64,000 nt of DNA, taken from NCBI GenBank assembly GCA_937906455.1, contig CALCYT010000012.1, positions 1 to 64,000 on the forward strand. Direction: 5' to 3'. Both the position numbers and the translations under genes were made by a program. Under the pieces are notes generated by a model. The model was not told the DNA's origin, made no database searches, and saw nothing but the letters and a program-made list of their open reading frames with translations. The stretch is from an uncultured Bacteroidales bacterium (GTDB lineage Bacteria > Bacteroidota > Bacteroidia > Bacteroidales > F082). Below are positions 51,562-59,606 of this stretch, in pieces (within the stretch, counting starts at the first letter, position 1; every line of letters begins with the position of its first letter).

Positions 51562-52119
51562 TTAATATCCTTTTACAAAAAGATTCTCATTGAAGATAGA
51601 CTGCAAACTCTTTAACTCATTGCGAACGCTTCTGTCGTATTGGTAATCAAGGTAATTGATTACGAAGCCTCCTATGATGGATTTGTCTATCTTATTGATA
51701 ATCTGAACATTACCATTTAATTTGTCTTTTATGAACCAAAGTAGCTTGCGCTGCGTCGGCTCATCGATTTTCACCGCTGTCGTGATGGTCACCTCGGCGA
51801 TGTTTTTGTATTCATAATACAGCTCGCGGTATGGCACCAGAATCAGCGGGATGATGTCATGACGGTTTTTTTCGAGCATTAACTTTATGAAATTCAATGT
51901 CTTATCCGAAATCTTATCTTTGAAAATCCTGTTGATGATAGTCTCTTTTTTCGTTTTCGACAAGAAAGGCTGTGACAGTATGCTACGCAGCTCGCGGTTG
52001 TCTTGCAGCGTTGCGGTAAGCAGCTCGAGGTCGGCAAGTCCCTGCTCAGTCATCTTGTTTTCGATGGCGTAGTCGAGAAAAGCCTTCGCATAGCGACGTA
52101 TCAGTAATGTGTTTCTCAT
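51562..52119 (-). CDS. atpH: ATP synthase delta subunit
   Basis: The 185-residue peripheral-stalk subunit (OSCP family) shows RRYAKAFLDYAIENK at the start, LRSILSQPFLSKTKKETIINRIF in parts, FIKLMLEKNRHDIIPLI and the C-terminal IIGGFVINYLDYQYDRSVRNELKSL in parts. It lies between atpF and atpA as usual. Confidence 0.93.
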   Translation of the reverse strand: MRNTLLIRRYAKAFLDYAIENKMTEQGLADLELLTATLQDNRELRSILSQPFLSKTKKETIINRIFKDKISDKTLNFIKLMLEKNRHDIIPLILVPYRELYYEYKNIAEVTITTAVKIDEPTQRKLLWFIKDKLNGNVQIINKIDKSIIGGFVINYLDYQYDRSVRNELKSLQSIFNENLFVKGY

Positions 52120-52125
52120 ACTATC

Positions 52126-52620
52126 TTATTGATTGTCAGCTTCTTTGATGATTTCGTTGATATAATTTAACTGAGCCTCGTCGGCAGACAGCTCTTTCTC
52201 GAGGATTTTTTCGGCCACTTTTATTGAGATGTTGGCGATTTCGTTTTTAATGTCGGTCATCGCTGCTTTGCGTTCATTCTCAATCGTTTCCTTTGCCGAT
52301 TCCACGAGACGGCTTGTCTCTTCCTTGGCTTTCGTACGTGCCTCGTCGATAATTTTATCACGTGAGATGCGTGCCTCGTTGAGCATGTCCTCGCGTTCCT
52401 CGCGGGCTTTCTTGAGCAATTCCTCGTTCTTCGCCTGAATGTTCTGCATCTCCTCGTGTATGCGTTCAGCCTGCTCAAGCGATTCCGCAATCTTCTGCTC
52501 GCGGTTTTTCAGGGTTCTCCCTATCACAGGGAAGGCGTACTTCGCAACAAAGAAAAACACGATGCCAAACGCCAGCACCATCCAGAAGAAAAACCCGAAA
52601 TCAGGACTTATCAATTCCAT
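52126..52620 (-). CDS. atpF: ATP synthase b subunit
   Basis: The 164-residue protein has one N-terminal membrane helix (FFFWMVLAFGIVFFFVAKYAF in parts) followed by a long charged coiled coil (NREQKIAESLEQAERIHEE, EELLKKAREEREDML), forming the peripheral stalk. The position between atpE and atpH and the length agree. A 150-base gap with octad repeats separates it from atpE. Confidence 0.93.
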   Translation of the reverse strand: MELISPDFGFFFWMVLAFGIVFFFVAKYAFPVIGRTLKNREQKIAESLEQAERIHEEMQNIQAKNEELLKKAREEREDMLNEARISRDKIIDEARTKAKEETSRLVESAKETIENERKAAMTDIKNEIANISIKVAEKILEKELSADEAQLNYINEIIKEADNQ

Positions 52621-52632
52621 ATTATATAATTA

Positions 52633-52727
52633 TTCAGTTGTTCAATTGTTCAGTTGTTCAGTTAATCAGTCGCTCGGTTGTTCAGTTACTAACTGACAAA
52701 CTGATTAACTGACTAACTGACTAACTA
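52633..52727 (+). repeat. Octad inverted repeat array between atpE and atpF
   Basis: Units tcagttgt, tcaattgt, tcagttgt, tcagttaa, tcagtcgc, tcggttgt, tcagttac are followed by taactgac, aaactgat, taactgac, taactgac, taacta. All are 8 bases long, and the second set is close to the reverse complement of the first, giving a long imperfect hairpin inside the ATP synthase operon. Confidence 0.8.
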
Positions 52728-52771
52728 AGTTTAAGGTTGCAACCAACCGTTACAACCCGTTCCTTTGCTCG

Positions 52772-53041
52772 TTAAGCGACTGCGACGAGCAAGCAGACGA
52801 CCACAGCAAACAGTGAAACACCTTCCACGAATGCCGCCGCCAAAATCATGCTCGTCTGGATGTTACCTGCAGCCTCGGGCTGACGTGCCATTGACTCCAA
52901 GGCACTGCTGCCGATTTTGCTGATACCCATTGCCGCGCCGATTACGGCGATACTTGCAGCGAAAGCCGCGCCAAACTTAGCCAATGGAGCCAAATCCGCC
53001 GCCGCTCTTGCCACTTCCTGTAACATAACTAATAATGACAT
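52772..53041 (-). CDS. atpE: ATP synthase c subunit
   Basis: The 89-residue proteolipid has two membrane helices. Helix 1 is glycine- and alanine-rich (FGAAFAASIAVIGAAMGI), the loop ARQPEA is standard, and helix 2 carries the ion-binding glutamate in AAAFVEGVSLFAVVV. The glutamine and other polar residues of sodium-binding c-rings are absent from helix 1, so proton coupling is likely. Confidence 0.95.
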   Translation of the reverse strand: MSLLVMLQEVARAAADLAPLAKFGAAFAASIAVIGAAMGISKIGSSALESMARQPEAAGNIQTSMILAAAFVEGVSLFAVVVCLLVAVA

Positions 53042-53066
53042 AACTTTAATTTTTTGTTGTTATTGG

Positions 53067-53084
53067 GATGCGATGAATCGCATC
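53067..53084 (-). other. Hairpin between atpB and atpE
   Basis: The segment gatgcgat/atcgcatc is a perfect inverted repeat (53067-53074 with 53077-53084) that forms a 7-bp stem with a 4-base loop in the atpB-atpE spacer, 26 bases before the atpE start. It could stabilise or process the mRNA ahead of the highly expressed atpE. Confidence 0.4.
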
Positions 53085-53112
53085 TTTACATTTGTTATAT
53101 TTGTTAATCAAT

Positions 53113-53137
53113 TAACTTCAAACTCCAAACTTCAAAC
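53113..53137 (+). repeat. Short heptad repeat after atpB
   Basis: Three to four 7-base units (aacttca, aactcca, aacttca, aact) fill the bases directly after the atpB stop. They share the period of the other intergenic heptad repeats in this window. Confidence 0.6.
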
Positions 53138-54231
53138 TAATGATGGTGTTCCTTGCTTGCCATACCGAAATACAATGCCGAGAGCAGGGTGAAAACATAC
53201 GCCTGGATATATGCCACCAACAACTCGATACAATCGACGAAAATCGCCAGCAACAACGAAAACGCCGACATCCCGACGCCTCCCGCCACGCTGATTTTCG
53301 CCACTATGAAGATGCTGCTGATGAAGCCTAACACCACTATATGTCCCGCCGTGATGTTGGCGAACAGACGTATCGCAAGCACGAAAGGCTTGGTGAAGCA
53401 GCCCACCGTCTCGATGATTGGCATGAGAGGCAGCGGAAACTTCAAAAACCACGGCACTCCGGGCGTGTTCACGATGTCCTTGTAATATTCTTTGTTTCCG
53501 AGAAGATTCGTGATGAAAAAGGTGAAAAGTGCCAAAACCGCAGTCACCGTTATGTTTCCCGTGATATTCGCGCCGAACGGGAAAATCGGGATGAGCCCTA
53601 AGATGTTGTTGATGAAAATGAAGAAAAACACCGTGACGAGATAGGGCAGATAACGGTCAACGCTCTTCTCGCTGATGGCTTTTTTCGCGATGTCGTCGCG
53701 CACATAGACGATGAGCCACTCAAACAGCGACTGCAGGCCTTTCGGGGCTTTCTCACCTCGTTTTTGATACGCTTTCGTCACCAAATAGAACAAAACGATT
53801 ATCAAGGCGCAGGAGATGAACAACGCCATGACGTTTTTCGTTATCGAGATGTCTAACGGACGTTTTTGCATGCCGTCAGCATTGAGAATCACTATCTTAC
53901 CTTTGTAACTGCCATCGTGAGGGATGGTGAAAACAAGCTCTTCGGAGTTGGTTTTGTTAACCGTGGTGTAAAACTCGTTGTCATGGAATACTCTTGATGA
54001 AAAAGTATAGCATTTGCCCTCGTTGATGACGATGCAAGGCAAATATACGCTCACATGATGGCCTTTCCACGTGAAAATATGCCACTCATACGAGTCAAGG
54101 ATGTGCTCTATAATCACCTCGCCCGCCTTAAATTCCTCTTGCGCCTCGCTTTCCGCAAACGCGACACTGTGCGTCCCGAGAAACAAACACATTAAGAATG
54201 AGAGACTTATAAAATATTTCCAAATTTTCAT
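53137..54231 (-). CDS. atpB: ATP synthase a subunit
   Basis: The protein has 364 residues from the ATG at 54231 and is longer than the E. coli subunit because of an N-terminal signal peptide (CLFLGTHSVAFAE) and a roughly 100-residue extracytoplasmic domain, as usual in Bacteroidota. The membrane part starts near residue 130. The essential arginine lies in VLAIRLFANITAGHIVVLGF. It ends in histidines (KEHHH). It is the first gene of atpBEFHAG; atpD and atpC must be elsewhere. Confidence 0.95.
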   Translation of the reverse strand: MKIWKYFISLSFLMCLFLGTHSVAFAESEAQEEFKAGEVIIEHILDSYEWHIFTWKGHHVSVYLPCIVINEGKCYTFSSRVFHDNEFYTTVNKTNSEELVFTIPHDGSYKGKIVILNADGMQKRPLDISITKNVMALFISCALIIVLFYLVTKAYQKRGEKAPKGLQSLFEWLIVYVRDDIAKKAISEKSVDRYLPYLVTVFFFIFINNILGLIPIFPFGANITGNITVTAVLALFTFFITNLLGNKEYYKDIVNTPGVPWFLKFPLPLMPIIETVGCFTKPFVLAIRLFANITAGHIVVLGFISSIFIVAKISVAGGVGMSAFSLLLAIFVDCIELLVAYIQAYVFTLLSALYFGMASKEHHH

Positions 54232-54352
54232 CAAAAATCAAATCCTAAAAATTCCAAACTGCAATTATACAAAATTTTTTTGATAACGCGAATATCTTTT
54301 GGTAGAAAAAATTCGTCTTTTCAACTGAAACGGCCGAGGGTTTCCGTCCACG

Positions 54353-55273
54353 TCAGAGAACGATGTCGTCGTATTTGAAAATGGTGTCAAGACCTTTTTC
54401 GTTGAAATAATGTTTCACCTCCTTTTCAGATAGCTCCGTCGCCGCCAAGAAGAAGTCACCGCCCCAAGCTCCGAGTGACTTTATAACACCTTGAAAATCA
54501 GGATATTGCGATTGCAAGCACGGCTGCGCTAAAACTTGGCTCATAATTGTCTCATGGCGAGTCAGAAGATGGCAAAAATCATCAAACGAAATGGCTTTTG
54601 CCAAATTCTCTGAAATAGCTGAAATATCTTCTATTTCTTTTGAGAAATCACAGGTTTTCGCTCTTTCTTCAAACGATTTCACTTCTTTGCCTGAGCTTTG
54701 TTTGTGTCCCTGGTAAACGAAAAACAACTTATCTGAAAAAGTAGGCTTAAATTCTATTTCTTCAACGACAGGCTTCCCGTTTTTAAGCTGATAAGTTATT
54801 GGTTTTGAGGCCGTTGCGCATGCGATGTCGTAACCTGAGCCGCCCATCGTCCTCTTTAAAAGCTCATAGGGATTCACCTCAGCCCATTGCGCGAGCAACG
54901 AGATGAGCGTTGAGCTGCTGCCCAGTCCCCAGTCTTTGTCAAATTCTAAGCGTGTGGTGAAAAAATAATCGTTTTTATCTTGTAAAATATTGGGGTTCAA
55001 CGCTTTAATCTCCTTAAAGATATTACAGAGGTTGTCGGCTTTGTCCATGTCGTCGGAGGCGTGCACGGTGAATCCGAACTTGCTGAAGATGGCGGCAAAC
55101 CAGAAGCCTTTTGTGGTGTAGGCGTCCCAATGTATCATGCCTTCCTGTATGCCTATGGTCTTGACTTCGAGCGACTGTCCAAAATTCAGCGGCAAAGCAA
55201 GTGTCTTCGCGCCTTTAAGCACGAGATATTCGCCTGAAAGCAGTAGCTTGCCGTTGGAGTGATATTTATTCAT
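54353..55273 (-). CDS. GYDIA-family GHMP kinase (candidate phosphomevalonate kinase)
   Basis: The 306-residue kinase has the GHMP motifs: GKLLLSGEYLVLKGAKTLALPL in parts at the N-terminus, DWGLGSSSTLISLLAQW and GGSGYDIACATASKPI, the family name motif. The family occurs next to HMG-CoA reductase in Bacteroidota, and here its start overlaps the reductase stop by 8 bases. Mevalonate kinase and diphosphomevalonate decarboxylase are present elsewhere in the window, so the missing phosphomevalonate kinase step is its likely role; this is an inference from context. Confidence 0.8.
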   Translation of the reverse strand: MNKYHSNGKLLLSGEYLVLKGAKTLALPLNFGQSLEVKTIGIQEGMIHWDAYTTKGFWFAAIFSKFGFTVHASDDMDKADNLCNIFKEIKALNPNILQDKNDYFFTTRLEFDKDWGLGSSSTLISLLAQWAEVNPYELLKRTMGGSGYDIACATASKPITYQLKNGKPVVEEIEFKPTFSDKLFFVYQGHKQSSGKEVKSFEERAKTCDFSKEIEDISAISENLAKAISFDDFCHLLTRHETIMSQVLAQPCLQSQYPDFQGVIKSLGAWGGDFFLAATELSEKEVKHYFNEKGLDTIFKYDDIVL

Positions 55274-56582
55274 GACGGAGGAAGTCTTCTACCGCGGCAT
55301 ATGTCACCGTTACATCCTTAAAATGCACTAACGCCGCGGCTTTCTGTTCGTCGGAGGCTCCAAGTTGATTTAAGATATTGGCGAGGTGCATCTTCATGTG
55401 CCCTTGTTGTATTCCTTTGGTTGTCAGCGACTTGACGGCGGCGTAGTTGTTTGCGAGACCCATAGTGGCCGCTATCGTCATCAGTTCGGGAGCCGACGGA
55501 CGGCCAAGCAATTCCAACGATTTCTTGGCGAGAGGGTGGAGGCTCGTCAAGCCGCCCACGGTGCCGAGCGCAATCGGGACTTCAAGCCAGAATCTGAACA
55601 TCCCGTCTTTGATTTCGCATGAGCTAAGCGACTCATAATGTCCGCTGCGCGAGGCATAGGCGTGACCCGCCGCCTCGGTGGCCCTGAAGTCGTTGCCGGT
55701 AGCTATCACCACGGCATCGATGCCGTTGTAGATGCCTTTGTTATGCGTCGTGGCACGATATTCGTCGATATGGGCGATGTCAACGGCTTTCTTGAATTTC
55801 TCCGCAAATGCCTGTCCGTCAAGGTGTTCGTCAACGCCGTCAAGGTCATAGACAGGGCACTCAACCCACACTCTGACACGGCATTCGGGGGTGTAGTTCG
55901 ACAAAATCGCCATCACTATCTCAACAGTTTCGCCACGACGGAGAAAATAATCCTGCAAGGTGTGTCCGAAAGTCTCGAGGCACGAGTTGATGAAGTTGGC
56001 TCCCATCGAGTCGCAGGTGTTGAACGTGACACGCAGCTGGTAATAGTTTTCAAGCTTGTCGGTGAAGTCAACCAATTGAATATCAATGATTCCGCCACCA
56101 CGTTTCTCCATATTGGCGGTGATGTCTCTTGTTGAGTCGCGGAGCTGCGCGTCTATCTCAGGCATGAGACTTTTGAGGGCATCTTTGTCGCCTTTATAAC
56201 AGAAATGCAGCTGTCCAACTTTTTGAACGTCAATCACTTCGGCATGAAAGCCGCCACGGTCGCCCCAGAATTTCGCCGCCGCCGCCGCCGCCGCCACCAC
56301 ACTGCTCTCCTCAATGACCATCGGCACCATATAAATATTGCCGTTTATCATCACGTTGGGCGACACTCCGTAGGGTATGTGGAAATTGGAGATGGTGTTC
56401 TCGCTGAACTCGTCAAACTGCTTCTGCTTCTCACTGTCGGAATACCAAAACCCCTTCAGAAGGGCAATAAACTCCCCGGGATTCTCAATGTATTCTGAAA
56501 CAGCCTTCAATTTGTCCTCTTTCAGAAGCTTCGAAAATCCCTTAATGATACGGTCGCGCTTCCTTGGTTTATTCTCTTCCAT
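55266..56582 (-). CDS. mvaA: Hydroxymethylglutaryl-CoA reductase, class II
   Basis: The protein (438 residues from the ATG at 56582) reduces HMG-CoA to mevalonate, the committed step of the pathway. Class II features: IPYGVSPNVMING, EESSVVAAAAAAAKFW, TTHNKGIYNGIDAVVIATGND in parts with the catalytic lysine and aspartate, ALGTVGGLTSLHP and QQGHMKMH with the catalytic histidine. The in-frame TTG at 56594 lies in the promoter element and is rejected. It is cotranscribed with the GYDIA kinase. Annotated class II enzymes are often called degradative, but here the context is biosynthetic. Confidence 0.92.
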   Translation of the reverse strand: MEENKPRKRDRIIKGFSKLLKEDKLKAVSEYIENPGEFIALLKGFWYSDSEKQKQFDEFSENTISNFHIPYGVSPNVMINGNIYMVPMVIEESSVVAAAAAAAKFWGDRGGFHAEVIDVQKVGQLHFCYKGDKDALKSLMPEIDAQLRDSTRDITANMEKRGGGIIDIQLVDFTDKLENYYQLRVTFNTCDSMGANFINSCLETFGHTLQDYFLRRGETVEIVMAILSNYTPECRVRVWVECPVYDLDGVDEHLDGQAFAEKFKKAVDIAHIDEYRATTHNKGIYNGIDAVVIATGNDFRATEAAGHAYASRSGHYESLSSCEIKDGMFRFWLEVPIALGTVGGLTSLHPLAKKSLELLGRPSAPELMTIAATMGLANNYAAVKSLTTKGIQQGHMKMHLANILNQLGASDEQKAAALVHFKDVTVTYAAVEDFLRHE

Positions 56583-56591
56583 AACAGACTG

Positions 56592-56599
56592 CAAAATTA
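56592..56599 (-). promoter_or_regulatory. -7 promoter element for the HMG-CoA reductase operon
   Basis: TAATTTTG followed by C on the minus strand lies 9 bases before the ATG at 56582, leaving almost no leader. Confidence 0.5.
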
Positions 56600-56659
56600 G
56601 TAAAAAGTTTGTAAAGTTTTTAAAGTTAAAAAGTTTTTGTGGTTTTTTAAATTTTTTTT

Positions 56660-56667
56660 TATTTTTG
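56660..56667 (+). promoter_or_regulatory. -7 promoter element for the tandem thioredoxin gene
   Basis: TATTTTTG followed by C lies 26 bases before the ATG at 56694. Confidence 0.5.
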
Positions 56668-56693
56668 CGTCGAAAATTTTAAATAATTGTACA

Positions 56694-58211
56694 ATGAAAA
56701 AAATCTTTACATTTGTTTTTGCTATCGCATTGGGATTCAATGTGTTTGCACAATGCCCGATTACAACGGCTGTTGACTTTACAGCTACTGACGTTCACGG
56801 AACAGAAGTCCACTTGTTCGATATTCTTGCCGGCGGACAGTATGTCCTCATCGATTTCTTCTTTACAACTTGCGGTCCGTGTCAACAGGCAGTTCCTAAA
56901 ATCGTGGAATCGTATTATTCTTTCGGCTGCAATCAGCATGATGTTTATTATATCGAAATCGCGACAGGTGACTCTGAGACCGCATGTCTGAACTGGGTTA
57001 ACACCTATGGCGTGGAATACCCGACCATAAGCGGAGCGGCGGGAGGTACAAGCATTTGCAGCTCATACGGAATACAAGCTTATCCGACAGTTATTCTTAT
57101 AGCTCCGAGCCATGACATTGTCATTCAAGACCTTTGGCCGATAAGCAATGCGCAGACGGTTATCACGGCTTTGGAAAACCACGGCATACAGCAGTATGAA
57201 TGTGGCGCCGCCTATCCGGAAGTGACAATATCCGTTGACCAGGTTCTTGAGACTGAAGTCACCGTGACATTTACTCCAAACGAGGATTGCGCATCATATT
57301 ATTATATGATGGGGACTGAGACGGAGTTTGAACAATGGATGGCAGCAACCGGACTTGACATGCCGGATTATCTCCAAACATACGGTTTCCCTGGTGAATA
57401 CGAGATCTCACAGACTTTCACAGAACTTGAACCTAATACTGACTATATGATTTATGCTGTCCCTGCTGACGCTGACGGTAATCTTTATGAAGTTGTTCAA
57501 GAACTTGTTACTACCACGGCGGGCGGTGATGATATTATGGCGGATTTCACCGGAACAGATGTTGACGGTAATGAGATAAACCTCTATTCAATACTTGATG
57601 GCGGCCAGGCGGTGCTTATCCATTTCTTCCTTAATGACGACGAGTCTTCACAGATTAACATGCCGTATGTCAATGAAGCTTACAGAGCTTTCGGCTGCAA
57701 CCAGCACGACGTGTATTTCATGGGAGTCTGCGCAAATGCTGAAGACGAGGCATGCATGGCATGGATGGAGGCAAATGGTGTGAATTATCCGACAATCAGC
57801 ACAACCGGCAATGCGACACCTATAGTCCAGAGTATTCCTGTGGCTTATTATCCTACCGTGATGATAATCAGACCTGACTACACAATCGCTATTCGCGACC
57901 TATATCCTATTGAGGATGAACAAACTATTATCAATGCTTTGCTTGACGAAGGTTATGAACAGCATGAGTGTGAAGAATCAGTTGATGAAGCTGATGCCGA
58001 AACGTTTGTCGCTTATCCTAATCCCGCTAACGATTTTATGAAAATATTCGGGGAAAATCTCGGAAATGTCAGCATTTACAATGTCTTTGGTCAGAAGATA
58101 GAGGAGTTTGAAGCCCATGATGAGTTGAATGTCGCCACATCAAATTTTGAAGATGGCGTTTATTTTGTCAAAGTCGGTGCGAAAACACAGAAATTTGTTG
58201 TCAGACATTAA
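56694..58211 (+). CDS. Secreted tandem thioredoxin-fold protein with T9SS tail
   Basis: The protein has 505 residues from this ATG, with a signal peptide ending NVFAQ. Two thioredoxin-like domains of the same layout follow: the first (about residues 20-165) has the active motif in DFFFTTCGPCQQAVP; the second (about 285-430) has HFFLNDDESSQINMP at the same place and has lost both cysteines. A fibronectin-like domain lies between them (VTVTFTPNEDC to MIYAVPADADGN). A T9SS tail begins at AYPNPANDFM. The frame is open 19 codons upstream, but only this start gives a signal peptide. It is probably an extracellular redox or adhesion protein. Confidence 0.8.
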   Translation: MKKIFTFVFAIALGFNVFAQCPITTAVDFTATDVHGTEVHLFDILAGGQYVLIDFFFTTCGPCQQAVPKIVESYYSFGCNQHDVYYIEIATGDSETACLNWVNTYGVEYPTISGAAGGTSICSSYGIQAYPTVILIAPSHDIVIQDLWPISNAQTVITALENHGIQQYECGAAYPEVTISVDQVLETEVTVTFTPNEDCASYYYMMGTETEFEQWMAATGLDMPDYLQTYGFPGEYEISQTFTELEPNTDYMIYAVPADADGNLYEVVQELVTTTAGGDDIMADFTGTDVDGNEINLYSILDGGQAVLIHFFLNDDESSQINMPYVNEAYRAFGCNQHDVYFMGVCANAEDEACMAWMEANGVNYPTISTTGNATPIVQSIPVAYYPTVMIIRPDYTIAIRDLYPIEDEQTIINALLDEGYEQHECEESVDEADAETFVAYPNPANDFMKIFGENLGNVSIYNVFGQKIEEFEAHDELNVATSNFEDGVYFVKVGAKTQKFVVRH

Positions 58212-58251
58212 AATATCAACAAACATATAAAATAACCCCAAAAAATGACTG

Positions 58252-59526
58252 ATGAGGGTTTTAGTTCTTCGGTCTTCGTTTCAGTCTGACGAATTTGTCA
58301 ACACGGAATACGCTGAGATTATCTCACGTCTTGAAAGAGATTGTGATGCCGAGTTCACTATACTATCTGACGTAACTGATTGGAAAACAAAGCATTTTGT
58401 ACCCGATTTCCTGATGATTGCCACCGGCGGCGTGGAGAGTCTGTTTAAAGATATTTTCATGGAGACATGGAACAATGCCCCCAAGCAAACGATTTCAATC
58501 ATTGCCGACGGACGCAATAACTCGCTGGCTGCCGCCTTGGAAATACTGTCGTTTTTGTCGGAAAACGGCAATAATGGCAGGATAATTCATGGAAGTGCCG
58601 ATGATATTGTGATGGAAATCAATAATATACGAGGCGGCACTTCTTCGCGGCCTAAAGATGCCACGCGTCTGTTGTCAGGACTCCGCATCGGTGTCTTCGG
58701 TAAACCCTCTGATTGGCTCATCGCCTCCGGCGTTGACTACGACTATCTGGGTGATTATTATGGCGTTGAAACTGTATTCATTGATTTACAACGACTTATC
58801 AATGAATTTAAAGACGTGCCATCGCATTTTTCTTCATCAGAGGTCGAAAAAATAGCGGAGGACTTGGTAAAACGCTCGAAATCGGTGCAAGAGCCTTCCG
58901 ATGATGATATGATAGCAGCCGCCAAGACGTATCTGGCGATAAGGAAAATATGTCGTGAAGAGCGTTTAGACGCTATGACGATAAGGTGTTTCGACATCAT
59001 AAAAGCCTGTAACACAACAAGTTGTGTGGCGTTAGCTTTGCTCAACGACGAAGGTGTGGTGGCTGGCTGTGAAGGCGACATGCAGACTCTCATGACCATG
59101 ATTTTGGCGAAGAGGCTGTGCGGTGAGACTGCTTTCATGGCGAATCCTTCCATCCTGACCGACAAAACTGCCATGCTCGCGCATTGCACCGTGCCGCTCT
59201 CAATGTGTGATGACACTGTAGTGCGCTCGCATTTTGAGTCGGGTATAGGCGTCGCCATACAAGGTGCCATGCCGTTGACCGATTACACCATCATGAAATG
59301 GGGCGGCCGCCGTCTCGATAAAATGTTTGTCGCCGAAGCTAAAGCCATTGACAATCAATATAGTGACCATTTCTGTCGCACGCAAATCACCTTCGACATC
59401 AACCTCAAGCCTTATATCTTGAACCGTTCCATCGGCAACCATCACGTCATCGTCAGGGGAAGACATGCGGCCAAAATACTGCAGTTCACGAGAGAAAACG
59501 GGATTAAATTGACAATTGATAATTAA
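58252..59526 (+). CDS. Sugar isomerase-like protein (FucI/AraA fold)
   Basis: The 424-residue protein resembles the fucose/arabinose isomerase superfamily: a first Rossmann-like domain (RVLVLRSSFQSDEF, LMIATGGVES), a central segment LRIGVFGKPSDWLIASGVDY in parts, and a C-terminal half with CFDIIKACNTTSCVALALLNDEG in parts, AGCEGDMQTLMTMILA and MANPSILTDKTAMLAHCTVPL, where glutamate and histidine positions fit metal ligands. The actual substrate is unknown. It starts 40 bases after the thioredoxin gene and converges on groEL. Confidence 0.65.
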   Translation: MRVLVLRSSFQSDEFVNTEYAEIISRLERDCDAEFTILSDVTDWKTKHFVPDFLMIATGGVESLFKDIFMETWNNAPKQTISIIADGRNNSLAAALEILSFLSENGNNGRIIHGSADDIVMEINNIRGGTSSRPKDATRLLSGLRIGVFGKPSDWLIASGVDYDYLGDYYGVETVFIDLQRLINEFKDVPSHFSSSEVEKIAEDLVKRSKSVQEPSDDDMIAAAKTYLAIRKICREERLDAMTIRCFDIIKACNTTSCVALALLNDEGVVAGCEGDMQTLMTMILAKRLCGETAFMANPSILTDKTAMLAHCTVPLSMCDDTVVRSHFESGIGVAIQGAMPLTDYTIMKWGGRRLDKMFVAEAKAIDNQYSDHFCRTQITFDINLKPYILNRSIGNHHVIVRGRHAAKILQFTRENGIKLTIDN

Positions 59527-59532
59527 AAGGCT

Positions 59533-59563
59533 GGTGCGGAGCGAACTACGTTCGCTCCGCACC
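59533..59563. terminator. Hairpin between sugar isomerase-like gene and groEL
   Basis: A perfect 14-bp stem (59533-59546 with 59550-59563) with loop tac lies 7 bases after the stop of the sugar isomerase-like gene. No T run follows. Confidence 0.65.
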
Positions 59564-59568
59564 TCATT

Positions 59569-59600
59569 CTGTCTTCTGACTTCTGACTTCTGTCTTCTTC
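59569..59600 (+). repeat. Heptad repeat before the groEL 3' end
   Basis: Units ctgtctt, ctgactt, ctgactt, ctgtctt repeat with period 7 immediately after the hairpin and up to the end of groEL on the other strand. Confidence 0.65.
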
Positions 59601-59606
59601 AAAAGA

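Noticed and set aside
56268..56300. GCC trinucleotide run in HMG-CoA reductase as a slippage site
   Set aside because: It encodes the alanine-rich stretch after ESSVV that is alanine-rich throughout class II reductases; no frame disturbance is seen.
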